Origin: Microbacterium sp. ProA8
Lineage (GTDB): Bacteria > Actinomycetota > Actinomycetes > Actinomycetales > Microbacteriaceae
Length of the DNA: 64,000 bases
Reading direction: 5' to 3'
Assembly (NCBI RefSeq): GCF_039905635.1
Contig: NZ_CP157000.1
Coordinates: 3,038,001 to 3,102,000, forward strand
Part shown: positions 7,937-18,834 of the stretch, one piece after another
How the letters are laid out: every line of letters begins with the position of its first letter
Numbering within the stretch: the first letter of the stretch is position 1
Translations under genes and position numbers: made by a program
Notes under the pieces: model-generated
Told to the model about the DNA's origin: nothing
Database searches by the model: none
The model's input: only the letters and a program-made list of their open reading frames with translations

Positions 7937-9135
7937 GGGATCCTTCCGCTCGCGACGGTGACGAGCATGCTCTCGAGGGCGAGTGCGGGGGCGGCGTTGA
8001 GTTCGAGGTTCTCACGGGTGACGCCGATGCGGTCCACGACCGTCAGCGTGCGTTCCGGCGTCCAGGCCGCGGCGAGCGCACGCAGGTCGGACTCGAGTTC
8101 CCGGTTGATGAGCACGGCGTCCCGGCCGAACTGCAGCATCAGCACGTCGCGGAACATCGACTCCAGGTCGGTCAGCACGCGATCGATGCCGTCGCGCAGG
8201 CTGCGCGTGGCCCGGCGCTTCTGCTCATCCTCCAGGGCCGAGAGCTGCGAGCGCACCGCCGGCGGGATCGCCGCGCCCTCGGCGATGCCGAGCGTGCGCA
8301 GGAGCGAGGAGCGCTCGGCTTCGTCGCGTTCGGCCGTGAGCGCCTTGGCGTCATCGGTCGCGGCCGAGACGATCGCGCCGGCCACCTCGACCGCGTCGCC
8401 GACCCCTCGCACGGCCAGCACCCCTCGCAGGGTGGCGTCGCGGCGTGCCCGGGCTGCGGCATCCGTCGCCAGCCGCTGGGCCATGCCGATGTGACGCTGC
8501 GCGTGCCGGGCGGACTGCTCGGCGATCGCCGGATCCACGCCGCTGCGCCGCACGATCAGCTCGGCCACGTCGGCGATGTCGGGCTCGCGCAGGCGCAGGG
8601 TGCGCACGCGGGAGCGGATCGTGGGCAGGAGGTCGGCATCGCTCGGCGCACAGAGCACCCACACGGTGCGCTCCGGCGGCTCTTCGAGCGCCTTCAGAAG
8701 AACGTTCGAGGTGCGCTCGGCCATACGGTCGGCGTCTTCCATGACGATGACGCGGTACCGGCCGAGCGAGGGCGAGAAGTACGAGCGCTCCACGAGGGCG
8801 CGCGCGTCCTTGATCGAGATGATGACGCCTTCGGTGCGCAGCGCCGTGAGGTCGGGATGGGTGCCGGCCAGCACCTGCTGCATCGCGCGCTCATCGCCCG
8901 GCTCGGCGATGAGCGCCGCCGCGAACGCGTGCGCCAGCGTCGAACGGCCCGAGCCGGGAGGGCCCGTGATGAGCCAGGCGTGGGTCATCGAGGCGGGATC
9001 GGATGCCGCCTCCCGAAGTGCCGCGACGGCCTCCGGCTGCCCCCACACATCGCCCCACGGGACGGCCGCTCCGCCGTCCGCGGCGTCGCGCACGTCGCGC
9101 TCGTTCGCGTTGGCGGGCAGGGTGGGGGCATCCAT
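7933..9135 (-). CDS. holB: DNA polymerase III subunit delta'
   Basis: A 400-residue clamp-loader subunit. Residues 1-180 carry the AAA+ core: GPPGSGRSTLAHAFAAAL (P-loop), the VIVMEDADRM Walker B-like segment, and LLKALEEPPERTVWVLC, a near-invariant clamp-loader motif. The C-terminal half is the helical oligomerisation region. It works with the tau/gamma subunit DnaX, encoded at about 40 kb, to load the beta clamp. The frame is open to 9174, but the ATG at 9135 follows a TAGGCT -10 box by seven bases and fits a leaderless start. It follows topA-tmk, a common actinobacterial order. Confidence 0.93.
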   Translation of the reverse strand: MDAPTLPANANERDVRDAADGGAAVPWGDVWGQPEAVAALREAASDPASMTHAWLITGPPGSGRSTLAHAFAAALIAEPGDERAMQQVLAGTHPDLTALRTEGVIISIKDARALVERSYFSPSLGRYRVIVMEDADRMAERTSNVLLKALEEPPERTVWVLCAPSDADLLPTIRSRVRTLRLREPDIADVAELIVRRSGVDPAIAEQSARHAQRHIGMAQRLATDAAARARRDATLRGVLAVRGVGDAVEVAGAIVSAATDDAKALTAERDEAERSSLLRTLGIAEGAAIPPAVRSQLSALEDEQKRRATRSLRDGIDRVLTDLESMFRDVLMLQFGRDAVLINRELESDLRALAAAWTPERTLTVVDRIGVTRENLELNAAPALALESMLVTVASGRIP

Positions 9136-9142
9136 CCCGCCC

Positions 9143-9148
9143 AGCCTA
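9143..9148 (-). promoter_or_regulatory. -10 box of holB (leaderless)
   Basis: TAGGCT on the minus strand ends seven bases before the holB ATG and no Shine-Dalgarno lies between. This fits transcription starting at or next to the start codon. Confidence 0.45.
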
Positions 9149-9181
9149 ACCGCGAGGGCTGACAGCGGGCGCACGAGGTGC

Positions 9182-9303
9182 CCCGGCTATGCCGGGGCGG
9201 CGGGCGGCCGCGGGGCCTGGTCAGCCGGGGCGGCGCGCGCCGGGGCACTCCGCTCTATCGGGGCCGGCGCCCGCCCGGAGGACCCGGCTATGCCGGGGCG
9301 GCG
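9182..9303. repeat. Duplicated 21-bp palindromic repeat in the tmk-holB spacer
   Basis: The same 21 bases (beginning CCCGGCTATGCCGGGG) occur at 9182-9202 and 9283-9303. Each has a CCCGGC-TAT-GCCGGG hairpin. The second copy contains the tmk stop codon. Between them lies very G+C-rich sequence with degenerate versions of the same word. It may act as a transcription pause or terminator between tmk and holB, but there is no T-tract. Confidence 0.6.
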
Positions 9304-9967
9304 CCGAGCAGCCGCGCGACACGCTCCCGCACGGCGGCGGCGAGCTCCTCGGCCGGCCGGGACGCGTCCAGCACGAGGAAGCGGCCGGGCTCGGCATCGG
9401 CGAGGGCCAGGAACTCCTCCCGTACGCGCGCGTGGAAATGCTCCTTCTCGGCCTCGAGCCGGTCGAAGGGCTTGTCGTCGGCGTCGAGCCGCGCGCGGGC
9501 CGTCGCCGGGTCGAGGTCCAGGAGCACCGTGACGTCCGGAAGCAGGCCCTCCGTCGCCCACAGCGAGAGGTCGCGCACCTCGTCTCGGCCGAGCACGCGT
9601 CCGGCGCCCTGGTAGGCGACCGACGAGTCGAGGTAGCGGTCCTGGATCACGACCTCGCCCCGGGCGAGGGCCGGGCGCACGAGCGTCTCGATGTGGTGGG
9701 CCCGGTCAGCGGCGTACAGCAGCGCTTCCGCGCGGGGCGCCACCTCGCCCCGATGGTGCAGCACGATGTCGCGGATGAGCACCCCGACCTCCGTGCCGCC
9801 GGGCTCGCGTGTGCGCACGACGGTGCGGCCGGCATCCGTCAGCCATTCCTCGAGAAGCGCCGCCTGGGTGGTCTTGCCGGCGCCGTCACCACCCTCGAAC
9901 GTGACGAACAGCCCGGCGGTGGCCGGTCGGCCCTCGGCGGAACCGGATCGCGGGGCCGGGTCCGCCG

Positions 9968-9971
<4 letters not shown>
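9288..9971 (-). CDS. tmk: Thymidylate kinase
   Basis: A 227-residue dTMP kinase that phosphorylates dTMP to dTDP. FEGGDGAGKTTQ is the P-loop, TREPGGTEVG is the DR(E)-type substrate motif, and DRYLDSSVAYQGAGR carries the DRY/H motif and the lid-proximal region. The GTG start overlaps the topA stop by four bases (GTGA), so it is translated with topA. About 19 residues precede the fold, slightly longer than usual. This is the standard actinobacterial topA-tmk-holB cluster. Confidence 0.95.
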
Positions 9972-12688
<2,717 letters not shown>

Positions 12689-12755
12689 CGGGGGCGTCCT
12701 TTCTTCGACGCAAACCATACACGCCAGTTCTCGGTACCGGCGCTGTGAGCCCGGA

Positions 12756-13130
12756 TCAGGGTGGCGGCCCCGCGCGGGCCGAGGACCGAGCGGTGACCGG
12801 TCCGAGCTGCAGCGAGACGGTGATCGTCGCCACCAGTTCGTCGAGATCGCAGGCGTCCACGACCGCTCCGAATGTGCCCGCGACCTCCGCCGCGCGGGCG
12901 CACGGGATGCCGGGAACCGCGCCGGACGCCGCATCCGCGGCCGCCAGCGCGCCGGCGTCCGCCGCCGACGCGAGACGCTGCCCCGCGACGGCCGCAGCTC
13001 CCACCACCGCGAGGCCGGACGTGAGGAGTGCTGCGGCCGCCACGATACCCGTGACGGCGATGGTTCCCGGCATCAGGCGCCGCTGCCGTATGTGTGGACA
13101 CCCGGACGGGGCGGGCGCGCGGCTCCGCAT
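12756..13130 (-). CDS. TadE-like pilus-associated protein (Rv3654c-like)
   Basis: A 124-residue protein with one N-terminal helix (GTIAVTGIVAAAALLTSGLAVVGAAAVAGQR) followed by ASAADAGALAAADAASG, the pattern of the small TadE/TadG-like protein that closes actinobacterial tad loci. Two Cys residues further on (PCARA, DACDL) may pair outside the cell. It probably takes part in pilus assembly at the membrane. The start is uncertain: the ATG at 13130 gives the full frame, while the ATG at 13073 lies just before the helix; neither has a good ribosome site. Confidence 0.7.
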   Translation of the reverse strand: MRSRAPAPSGCPHIRQRRLMPGTIAVTGIVAAAALLTSGLAVVGAAAVAGQRLASAADAGALAAADAASGAVPGIPCARAAEVAGTFGAVVDACDLDELVATITVSLQLGPVTARSSARAGPPP

Positions 13131-13229
13131 CGAGCGGCATCATGCACGGGGTGCGTGGCGGGGCAGCCGCCGACGCAGGGTGCTCGGCGGAGGAGCCGGG
13201 CGCGCTCGCACCCGCTCACAGCCCGCCCC

Positions 13230-13685
13230 TCACAGTCCGCCGCCCAGGGCGCAGCCGGTGGCCCGGATCTGGAAGCCGAAGAGGGCGGATGCCGATGCGC
13301 TCACGCACACCAGGTCGCCGCGTGGGGCGATCTCGACAGATGCCCCCGCCACCGACGCCGACACGGCATCACGCGCCCGCTGATCGGACTCGCCACGGGC
13401 GCTCAGGCGTGCGGCGTCGGCGACCGCGTCCTGCAGCCGCACCTGGCGTGCTGCCCCGGCGAGCGCGCCGACGCCGAGGACGAGCACCAGCGCGATGGCG
13501 GGCAGCGCGACCGCGAACTCGGCGACGACCGCACCGGTGTCGGCACCGCGCCGCAGGCGCTTATCGGCACTGGGCCGCAGGCGCTGGTCGACACTCGGCC
13601 CTAGCCGCTTGTCGACACCCGGCCGCAGGCGCTTGCCGGCAAGGCGCCGCAGGCGCTGGTCGTCGCCCAGCCGCGGACGGGTCAT
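13230..13685 (-). CDS. TadE-family minor pilin with repeat-bearing N terminus
   Basis: A 151-residue protein. From about residue 48 it reads GADTGAVVAEFAVALPAIALVLVLGVGAL, the TadE membrane helix with the Glu after the cleavage region, followed by the RQVRLQDAVADAARLSARGE amphipathic segment and a domain with two Cys. The first 47 residues are odd: five to six RLRxxxDK-like units of about eight residues in tandem, strongly basic, where TadE proteins normally have only a short positive leader. The ATG overlaps the pilin stop by four bases (ATGA), which fixes the start. TadE helps assemble Flp pili. Confidence 0.82.
   Translation of the reverse strand: MTRPRLGDDQRLRRLAGKRLRPGVDKRLGPSVDQRLRPSADKRLRRGADTGAVVAEFAVALPAIALVLVLGVGALAGAARQVRLQDAVADAARLSARGESDQRARDAVSASVAGASVEIAPRGDLVCVSASASALFGFQIRATGCALGGGL
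13539..13673 (-). repeat. 24-bp tandem repeat coding the TadE N terminus
   Basis: Five to six imperfect 24-base units encode consecutive eight-residue blocks beginning RL(R/G), for example RLRPGVDK, RLGPSVDQ and RLRPSADK. Unit length is a multiple of three, so copy-number change would keep the frame. Confidence 0.7.
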
Positions 13686-13930
13686 GCCACCGTGAGTGCG
13701 CGGCGCACGAGCTCCGTCAGGATGCCACGCACCTCGTCGCTGCGCATGATGACGACCAGGAGACCGGCGAAGGCCACCGCCGCCATGGTCGCGATGGCGT
13801 ACTCCGCGGTCGCGGCACCGGCATCGTCGGCCGATCCGTGGCCGTGGCCGTCGCCTCGCGGGAGGAACAGCCGCTCGGCGCGTCGGCGGGTGAGACGCGG
13901 CACCGGGGTGGTGGCCCAGAGGAAGGACAT
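13682..13930 (-). CDS. Flp-type pilin (DUF4244)
   Basis: An 82-residue protein ending in DDAGAATAEYAIATMAAVAFAGLLVVIMRSDEVRG, the DUF4244 version of the Flp pilin: the ATAEYAIATMAAVAF helix follows the G/A-rich cleavage region, with Glu at +5 and Tyr at +6 as in class III pilins. Its leader of about 35 basic residues is longer than in other Flp pilins. The ATG at 13930 has GGAG six bases upstream, although the frame is open to 14056. It overlaps the TadE start. It is the likely major subunit of the pilus built by the upstream tadA and tadBC genes. Confidence 0.82.
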   Translation of the reverse strand: MSFLWATTPVPRLTRRRAERLFLPRGDGHGHGSADDAGAATAEYAIATMAAVAFAGLLVVIMRSDEVRGILTELVRRALTVA

Positions 13931-14052
13931 GTGGTTCTCCGTTCGATGGAAGGGGTGTGCGGGCACGGTCTGGGGTTCGGGTGCGATGAGGAGGCCTGAG
14001 CCATGCGATGGCGATCTCGTGGGGAGCAGATCTACGGCGGCCGGTGCGGTGG

Positions 14053-15081
14053 TCACAGCGAGACCGACATCGTGGACATGACGCTCAGCATCATCGGCGC
14101 GACGCCGAGAAGGAGGAACGCGGGCAGGGTGCAGACGCCGAGCGGAAGAAGCAGCCGCGAGGACAGCCGGGCGACGCGCAGTCGTCCGTCGATGCGGGCG
14201 CGGTGGCGCGCGTGGGCAGCCGAGGCGCGCAGCAGCTCGACCGCCGGCACGCCGGCGCTCTTCGACAGCGCCAGCACCGCATCCACTCCGTCGGCCTCGT
14301 GACCCAGTGCGGCAGCGTCTACCCCTGCCGCAGCATCGCCGCGCGGTTCGTCGCTGCGTGCACGCGGGCTGCTCAACACGTGAGCATCACGCACCACCGC
14401 ACGCGCGCGATCGATCGAGACCCCACCGGTCAAGGCGATCGCGATCAGCTCGGCATCGAGGCCCGGCACGTCGCCGGCGGACTGCGCACTGCGGACCAGC
14501 CGCGCCGTCCAGCGTTGCGCGACCACGATGAGAACGCCGCCGCCGGCGAGGCAGGCGAGGCCCAGCGGGTTCGTGAACAGGGTCCCGAAGGTGTCGAAGC
14601 CGAGCGCGGCGCCCAGTCCCACGGCGACCAGCGGCAGCCAGCTCATGAGTCGCGCCGTGCCGGCCGGCTCGGCCAGCGCGACGCGTACGTCGTCGGCGGC
14701 CTCGTGCGCGTCGCGCAGCGCGACCGCCAGCCCGCGAAGGCACTCCGCAAGGGGCGCTCCGACCACCAGGGCGACCTGACAGGCGATCCCCACTTCACGC
14801 CAGGCGCCCGCCCCTGCACTCGCGATCGCCTGTGGCAGCGGCACCCCTTCGCCGATCGACGAGGCCACGTGCTCGGCCGCGGGATCGCCGCTGTGCGCGA
14901 GATGCTCCCACGCCCGTGCCGGAGACACCCCGGCCTGCAGCAGCACGGCGAGCCGCAGCACCGTCTCGGCGACGTCCGCCACCGGCGATGAGGACGACCG
15001 CTTCGGCAGCGACCGCCGGAGCGCCGCGACGCCTCCTCGCCCGCTCCCCCGCCCCGCGTGCGGCGCGTGTCGCTCGTTCAT
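14053..15081 (-). CDS. TadB-TadC fused type II secretion F-like platform protein
   Basis: A 342-residue membrane protein. The first 170 residues (AVLLQAGVSPARAWEHLA..., then helices SWLPLVAVGLGAALGF and PLGLACLAGGGVLIVV) look like TadB. The second half repeats the F-domain theme (LDAELIAIALTGGVSIDRA..., ending RLLLPLGVCTLPAFLLLGVAPMML) and looks like TadC. In mycobacteria these are two genes. The protein forms the inner-membrane platform on which TadA assembles pilin. It overlaps the tadA stop by four bases if it starts at the ATG at 15081; an ATG at 15093 with GAGGAGG close upstream is the alternative. Confidence 0.82.
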   Translation of the reverse strand: MNERHAPHAGRGSGRGGVAALRRSLPKRSSSSPVADVAETVLRLAVLLQAGVSPARAWEHLAHSGDPAAEHVASSIGEGVPLPQAIASAGAGAWREVGIACQVALVVGAPLAECLRGLAVALRDAHEAADDVRVALAEPAGTARLMSWLPLVAVGLGAALGFDTFGTLFTNPLGLACLAGGGVLIVVAQRWTARLVRSAQSAGDVPGLDAELIAIALTGGVSIDRARAVVRDAHVLSSPRARSDEPRGDAAAGVDAAALGHEADGVDAVLALSKSAGVPAVELLRASAAHARHRARIDGRLRVARLSSRLLLPLGVCTLPAFLLLGVAPMMLSVMSTMSVSL

Positions 15082-16028
15082 TCCGCGTCCCATCGCGCCT
15101 CCTCGATCGCGAGGCGGCCGTCGCCGCCCACCACCGGATGCCCGGCCGACGCGATCCGACGCGCGCCGTTCGCGCCTCGTTCCACGTGCAGCACCAGTCC
15201 GATCGCACTCGCCGCCTGCCGGGCGAGCGCCCGATCGTCGAGCCCTGCCAGTGCGCCGAGCGCCTCGAGCCGCGCCGGCACGTCGTGCAGGCTGTTCGCG
15301 TGCACCGTGCCCGCGCCGCCGTCGTGGCCGGTGTTGAGAGCGGAGAGCAGCTCGCGCACCTCGTCCCCACGGCACTCGCCGACCACGAGCCGGTCGGGCC
15401 GCATGCGCAGCGCTTCGCGCACCAGGCGCGCCAGGCCGATGCCACCGGTGCCTTCGATGTTCGGCTGACGCGCCTCCAGACGAACGTGATGGGGATGCGC
15501 GATGCGAAGCTCGGCGACGTCTTCGATCGTGACGATCCGCTCGTGCGGCGGCGCCTCCGCGAGCAGCGCGGCGAGCAGCGTCGTCTTGCCCGCGCCCGCA
15601 GCTCCGGAGACCAGCAGGTTCACGCGCCCGGCGATCGCCTCGCCGAGCCGGCGGCGGACGGCGTCGCCGAACATGCCGGTGCGCGCCAGATCGTCGAGCG
15701 TCGCGACGTCGAGGCGGGGCACGCGGATCGACAGCACCGTCCCCTCCGGCGCGATGGGCGGCAGCACCGCGTGCACACGGATGCCGCCCTCCAGCCGGAC
15801 GTCCACGCACGGCGACGCGTCGTCGATATGACGCCCGCCCGCGCCGATGAGGGCGACCGCGAGATCGCGCACCTCTTCTTCTGTGGCGCGCCACTCTCGC
15901 GCCGAGACGACTCCGGCGCCGCGATCGACGAACAGCCCCTCAGCGCCGTTGACGAACAGGTCGGTGACGTCGGGGTCATCGAGGTATGCCGCGAACGGCG
16001 CGAGTGACGGATGCCGCTCCACGGGCAT
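15078..16028 (-). CDS. tadA: Pilus assembly ATPase TadA/CpaF
   Basis: A 316-residue secretion ATPase of the VirB11/GspE class. Motifs in order: VTDLFVNGAEGLFVD (N-terminal domain), LLVSGAAGAGKTTLLAALLAEA (Walker A), RIVTIEDVAEL (Asp box), LVVGECRGDEVRELLSALNTGHDGGAGTVHANS (Walker B and His box). It powers pilin assembly. The start at 16028 has GGAGG six bases upstream. The frame remains open to an ATG at 16412 with no ribosome site; those 128 extra residues are low-complexity. A separate TadZ/Ssd gene, usual in mycobacteria, is not present between tadA and the 6C RNA. Confidence 0.92.
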   Translation of the reverse strand: MPVERHPSLAPFAAYLDDPDVTDLFVNGAEGLFVDRGAGVVSAREWRATEEEVRDLAVALIGAGGRHIDDASPCVDVRLEGGIRVHAVLPPIAPEGTVLSIRVPRLDVATLDDLARTGMFGDAVRRRLGEAIAGRVNLLVSGAAGAGKTTLLAALLAEAPPHERIVTIEDVAELRIAHPHHVRLEARQPNIEGTGGIGLARLVREALRMRPDRLVVGECRGDEVRELLSALNTGHDGGAGTVHANSLHDVPARLEALGALAGLDDRALARQAASAIGLVLHVERGANGARRIASAGHPVVGGDGRLAIEEARWDAE

Positions 16029-16532
16029 CCGCGGCCTCCGCGGGGCCGATCGGCGGTCGCCCGACTGCTCGCCTCCCCGGGGCGCGGCGGCCTCTCCCAG
16101 CACGGCCTCATGCTGGCGAGAGCGGATGACGGTCGCGCCGGCAGGCGCGTCGAGCCGCAGAGGCACCCATGGCTGCCGCGATGAGCTACCCACCGCCGCT
16201 CGCCTCGCGCGCCCGATCGGCACCTCGGCCGCCACGGCCCGCGCTGCGTCGGCCGCGGTACCGGCACCAGCGCTCGACCCGCGAACCGCGTCATCGAGCG
16301 GGCGGGCGGCCGCGCGTCCCGACGAATGCCGGGCCGCGGCATCCCATCGATCCTTCGTCACCGCAGCGGCGGAGACCCCGACGCGGGGTCGGGCGACGAA
16401 GGGTGCGGACATGCTTCGACGCTAGAAGCGCCGCACGCAGAGCACCGGTCGAGCCGGAGGATCCGTGGATGAGCGGCGCAGAACCCGGCCTGGGGAGGAA
16501 CGGGCGCACGGCATCTCAGCGGGACCGCTCCC
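16029..16532. other. Stretch upstream of tadA without a clear gene
   Basis: The tadA reading frame stays open to 16412, but the conceptual protein is Ala/Arg-rich and lacks a recognisable domain. I see no ribosome site at its far end. The rest, up to the 6C RNA terminator, probably holds the tad operon promoter and leader. A longer tadA product cannot be excluded. Confidence 0.4.
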
Positions 16533-16640
16533 AGAAAAGAGAGGCGGCATCCCATGGGGGGAATGGGATGCCGCCAAGCGCGGGCCCGAATTCGGGGGGT
16601 GACGTCGGGCGCCGCAATGCCAGAATCGATGTTCGGCCAA
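16533..16640 (-). ncRNA. 6C small RNA
   Basis: Read leftward, this stretch has the two hallmark hairpins of actinobacterial 6C RNA. The first pairs GCGG(c)GCCCGA with TCGGGCCCGC around a loop holding six C in a row. The second is a perfect 13-bp stem (16543-16555 with 16563-16575) with loop TCCCCCC, again six C, followed by TCTCTTTTCT, so it doubles as an intrinsic terminator. The M. tuberculosis homologue (B11) lies next to the tad locus, as here. 6C RNAs are thought to base-pair with G-rich leader sequences of mRNAs through the C-rich loops. The 5' end is estimated from the promoter; length is about 105 bases. Confidence 0.85.
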
Positions 16641-16645
16641 CGGTC

Positions 16646-16673
16646 AGCATATGCGAGGAAGGGGCCCTCACAA
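16646..16673 (-). promoter_or_regulatory. Putative promoter of the 6C RNA
   Basis: On the minus strand TTGTGA (16668-16673) and TATGCT (16646-16651) are spaced by 16 bases. Transcription would begin near 16640, giving a transcript of about 105 bases that ends at the T-tract at 16533. Confidence 0.45.
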
Positions 16674-16834
16674 AACGAAAAGGAGAGGATTCTCACTGAT
16701 ATATCGGTCGAGTCCAACATTGCGGGCGCTACCCACTATCGGGGGTAGCCGGTTCCGGCACTGCTGGGTACATTTCCTGGCAGACTCGCCGGCAGCCGTC
16801 GGCCTTCCTCAAGCCCGCAAAGGAGCGCGCTCCC

Positions 16835-18829
16835 ATGAGCGAACAGTCCCCCCTCACGCAGTCCGGCAGCAGCCAGATCGACCATCTCCTGAACGAGGAT
16901 CGACGCTTCGCGCCCACCGCCGATTTCGCCGACAACGCGGTCGCCACCGCCCAGCTGTACGAACAGGCGAAGACCGATCGGCTCGGCTTCTGGGCCGAAC
17001 AGGCGCGCGACCTCCACTGGCACAAGCCCTTCACCGAGGTGCTGGACTGGTCGAACCCGCCGTTCGCCCAGTGGTTCGCCGACGGCGAGCTCAACGTCGC
17101 CTACAACTGCCTCGACCGCCATGTCGAGGCAGGCAACGGCGACCGCGTCGCGCTGCTCTGGGAGGGTGAGCCCGGCGACGAGCGTCGCGTCACCTATGCC
17201 GAGCTCACCGACGAGGTGAAGCGGCTCGCGAACGTGCTCGAGGGTCTTGGGATCGGACAGGGCGACCGCGTCGCGATCTACCTGCCGATGATCCCCGAGG
17301 CGGTCGCCTCGATGCTGGCGGTGGCGCGCATCGGCGCCATCCACTCCGTCGTGTTCGGCGGCTTCTCCGCCGACAGCCTGCGTGCGCGCATCGACGACGC
17401 CGGCGCCAAGCTCGTGATCACCGCCGACGGCGGCTACCGCAAGGGCAAGGTCTCGCCTCTCAAGCCCGCGGTCGACATGGCACTCGGCGACCGGGGCACG
17501 GGGGCGCAGGAGACGGTCGAGCACGTCCTGGTCGTCAAGCGCGGCGACAACGAGGTCGACTGGACCGACGAGCGCGATCTGTGGTGGCACGATGTCGTCC
17601 CGGCCGCGTCCGGCGAGCACGAGGCCCAGGCCTTCCCGGCCGAGAACCCGCTGTTCATCCTCTACACGTCGGGAACCACCGGAAAGCCCAAGGGCATCCT
17701 CCACACCTCCGGCGGCTACCTCACCCAGTCGGCGTTCACCAACAAGGTCGTGCACGACATCCACCCCGAGACCGACGTCTACTGGTGCACGGCCGACATC
17801 GGCTGGGTCACCGGCCACTCGTACGTCACCTACGGTCCGCTCGCCAACGGCGTGACGCAGGTGCTGTACGAGGGGACTCCGGATGCCCCGCACCCGGGTC
17901 GCTGGTGGGAGATCGTGCAGAAGTACGGGGTCACGGTGCTCTACACGGCGCCGACCGCGATCCGCTCGTTCATGAAGCTCGGCCGCGCCATCCCCCAGCA
18001 GTTCGACCTGTCGTCGCTGCGGCTCCTGGGTTCGGTGGGCGAGCCCATCAACCCCGAGGCGTGGATGTGGTACCGCAAGATCATCGGCGGCAAGACGGCG
18101 CCGATCGTCGACACGTGGTGGCAGACCGAGACCGGGTCGATCATGATCTCGGCGCTCCCCGGTGTCACAGAGACGAAGCCCGGCTCGGCGCAGGTGCCGC
18201 TTCCCGGCATCTCCATCGACGTCGTCGACGAGGACGGCACGCACGTCGGCAACGGCAACGGCGGTCTCCTCGTCGTCACGGAGCCGTGGCCGTCGATGCT
18301 GCGCGGCATCTGGGGCGACCCGGAGCGCTTCGTCGAGACGTACTGGGAGAAGTTCCAGAAGCAGGGCTACTACTTCGCCGGCGACGGGGCACGCCTCGAC
18401 GACGACGGGGACGTGTGGCTGCTCGGCCGCGTCGACGACGTCATGAACGTGTCGGGGCACCGCCTGTCGACCACCGAGATCGAGTCGGCGCTGGTGGCGC
18501 ACGAGGCCACCGCCGAGGCGGCCGTCGTCGGGGCCTCCGACGAGACCACCGGGCAGGCCGTCGTGGCGTTCGTCATCATCAAGCAGTCGTACCTCGACGA
18601 GCACGATGTGGAGGGTCTCGGCCAGACGCTGCGGCAGTGGGTCGGCGAGCAGATCGGTCCGATCGCCCGCCCGCGCGACGTCTACATCGTGGGAGAGCTG
18701 CCCAAGACCCGCTCCGGCAAGATCATGCGCCGCCTCCTCCGCGATGTCGCCGAGGGCCGCGAGGTCGGAGACACGACGACGCTCGCCGACACCGCCGTCA
18801 TGTCGGTGATCTCGGCCCAGGTCAAGTAG
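16835..18829 (+). CDS. acs: Acetyl-CoA synthetase
   Basis: A 664-residue AMP-forming enzyme that makes acetyl-CoA from acetate, ATP and CoA. Motifs: LFILYTSGTTGKPKGI (ATP-binding P-loop), WVTGHSYVTYGPL, VDTWWQTETGS, YYFAGDGARLDDDGDVWLLGRVDDVMNVSGHRLST, and near the C terminus LPKTRSGKIMRRLLRD, whose Lys is the usual site of regulatory acetylation. Length and order match the family throughout. AAAGGAG precedes the ATG. It is transcribed away from the 6C RNA. Together with pta-ackA at 47.5-51 kb it gives the cell both acetate-activation routes in one window. Confidence 0.97.
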   Translation: MSEQSPLTQSGSSQIDHLLNEDRRFAPTADFADNAVATAQLYEQAKTDRLGFWAEQARDLHWHKPFTEVLDWSNPPFAQWFADGELNVAYNCLDRHVEAGNGDRVALLWEGEPGDERRVTYAELTDEVKRLANVLEGLGIGQGDRVAIYLPMIPEAVASMLAVARIGAIHSVVFGGFSADSLRARIDDAGAKLVITADGGYRKGKVSPLKPAVDMALGDRGTGAQETVEHVLVVKRGDNEVDWTDERDLWWHDVVPAASGEHEAQAFPAENPLFILYTSGTTGKPKGILHTSGGYLTQSAFTNKVVHDIHPETDVYWCTADIGWVTGHSYVTYGPLANGVTQVLYEGTPDAPHPGRWWEIVQKYGVTVLYTAPTAIRSFMKLGRAIPQQFDLSSLRLLGSVGEPINPEAWMWYRKIIGGKTAPIVDTWWQTETGSIMISALPGVTETKPGSAQVPLPGISIDVVDEDGTHVGNGNGGLLVVTEPWPSMLRGIWGDPERFVETYWEKFQKQGYYFAGDGARLDDDGDVWLLGRVDDVMNVSGHRLSTTEIESALVAHEATAEAAVVGASDETTGQAVVAFVIIKQSYLDEHDVEGLGQTLRQWVGEQIGPIARPRDVYIVGELPKTRSGKIMRRLLRDVAEGREVGDTTTLADTAVMSVISAQVK

Positions 18830-18834
18830 GACCC

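Noticed and set aside
16029..16412. N-terminal extension of TadA starting at 16412
   Set aside because: The extra 128 residues are low-complexity and no ribosome site precedes the ATG, while 16028 has GGAGG at six bases.
16689..16717. Alternative leftward promoter TTGGAC-N17-GAGAAT upstream of the 6C RNA
   Set aside because: It would give a transcript of about 150 bases. The TATGCT box nearer the hairpins gives a length closer to known 6C RNAs, so I prefer that one, though both could be used.
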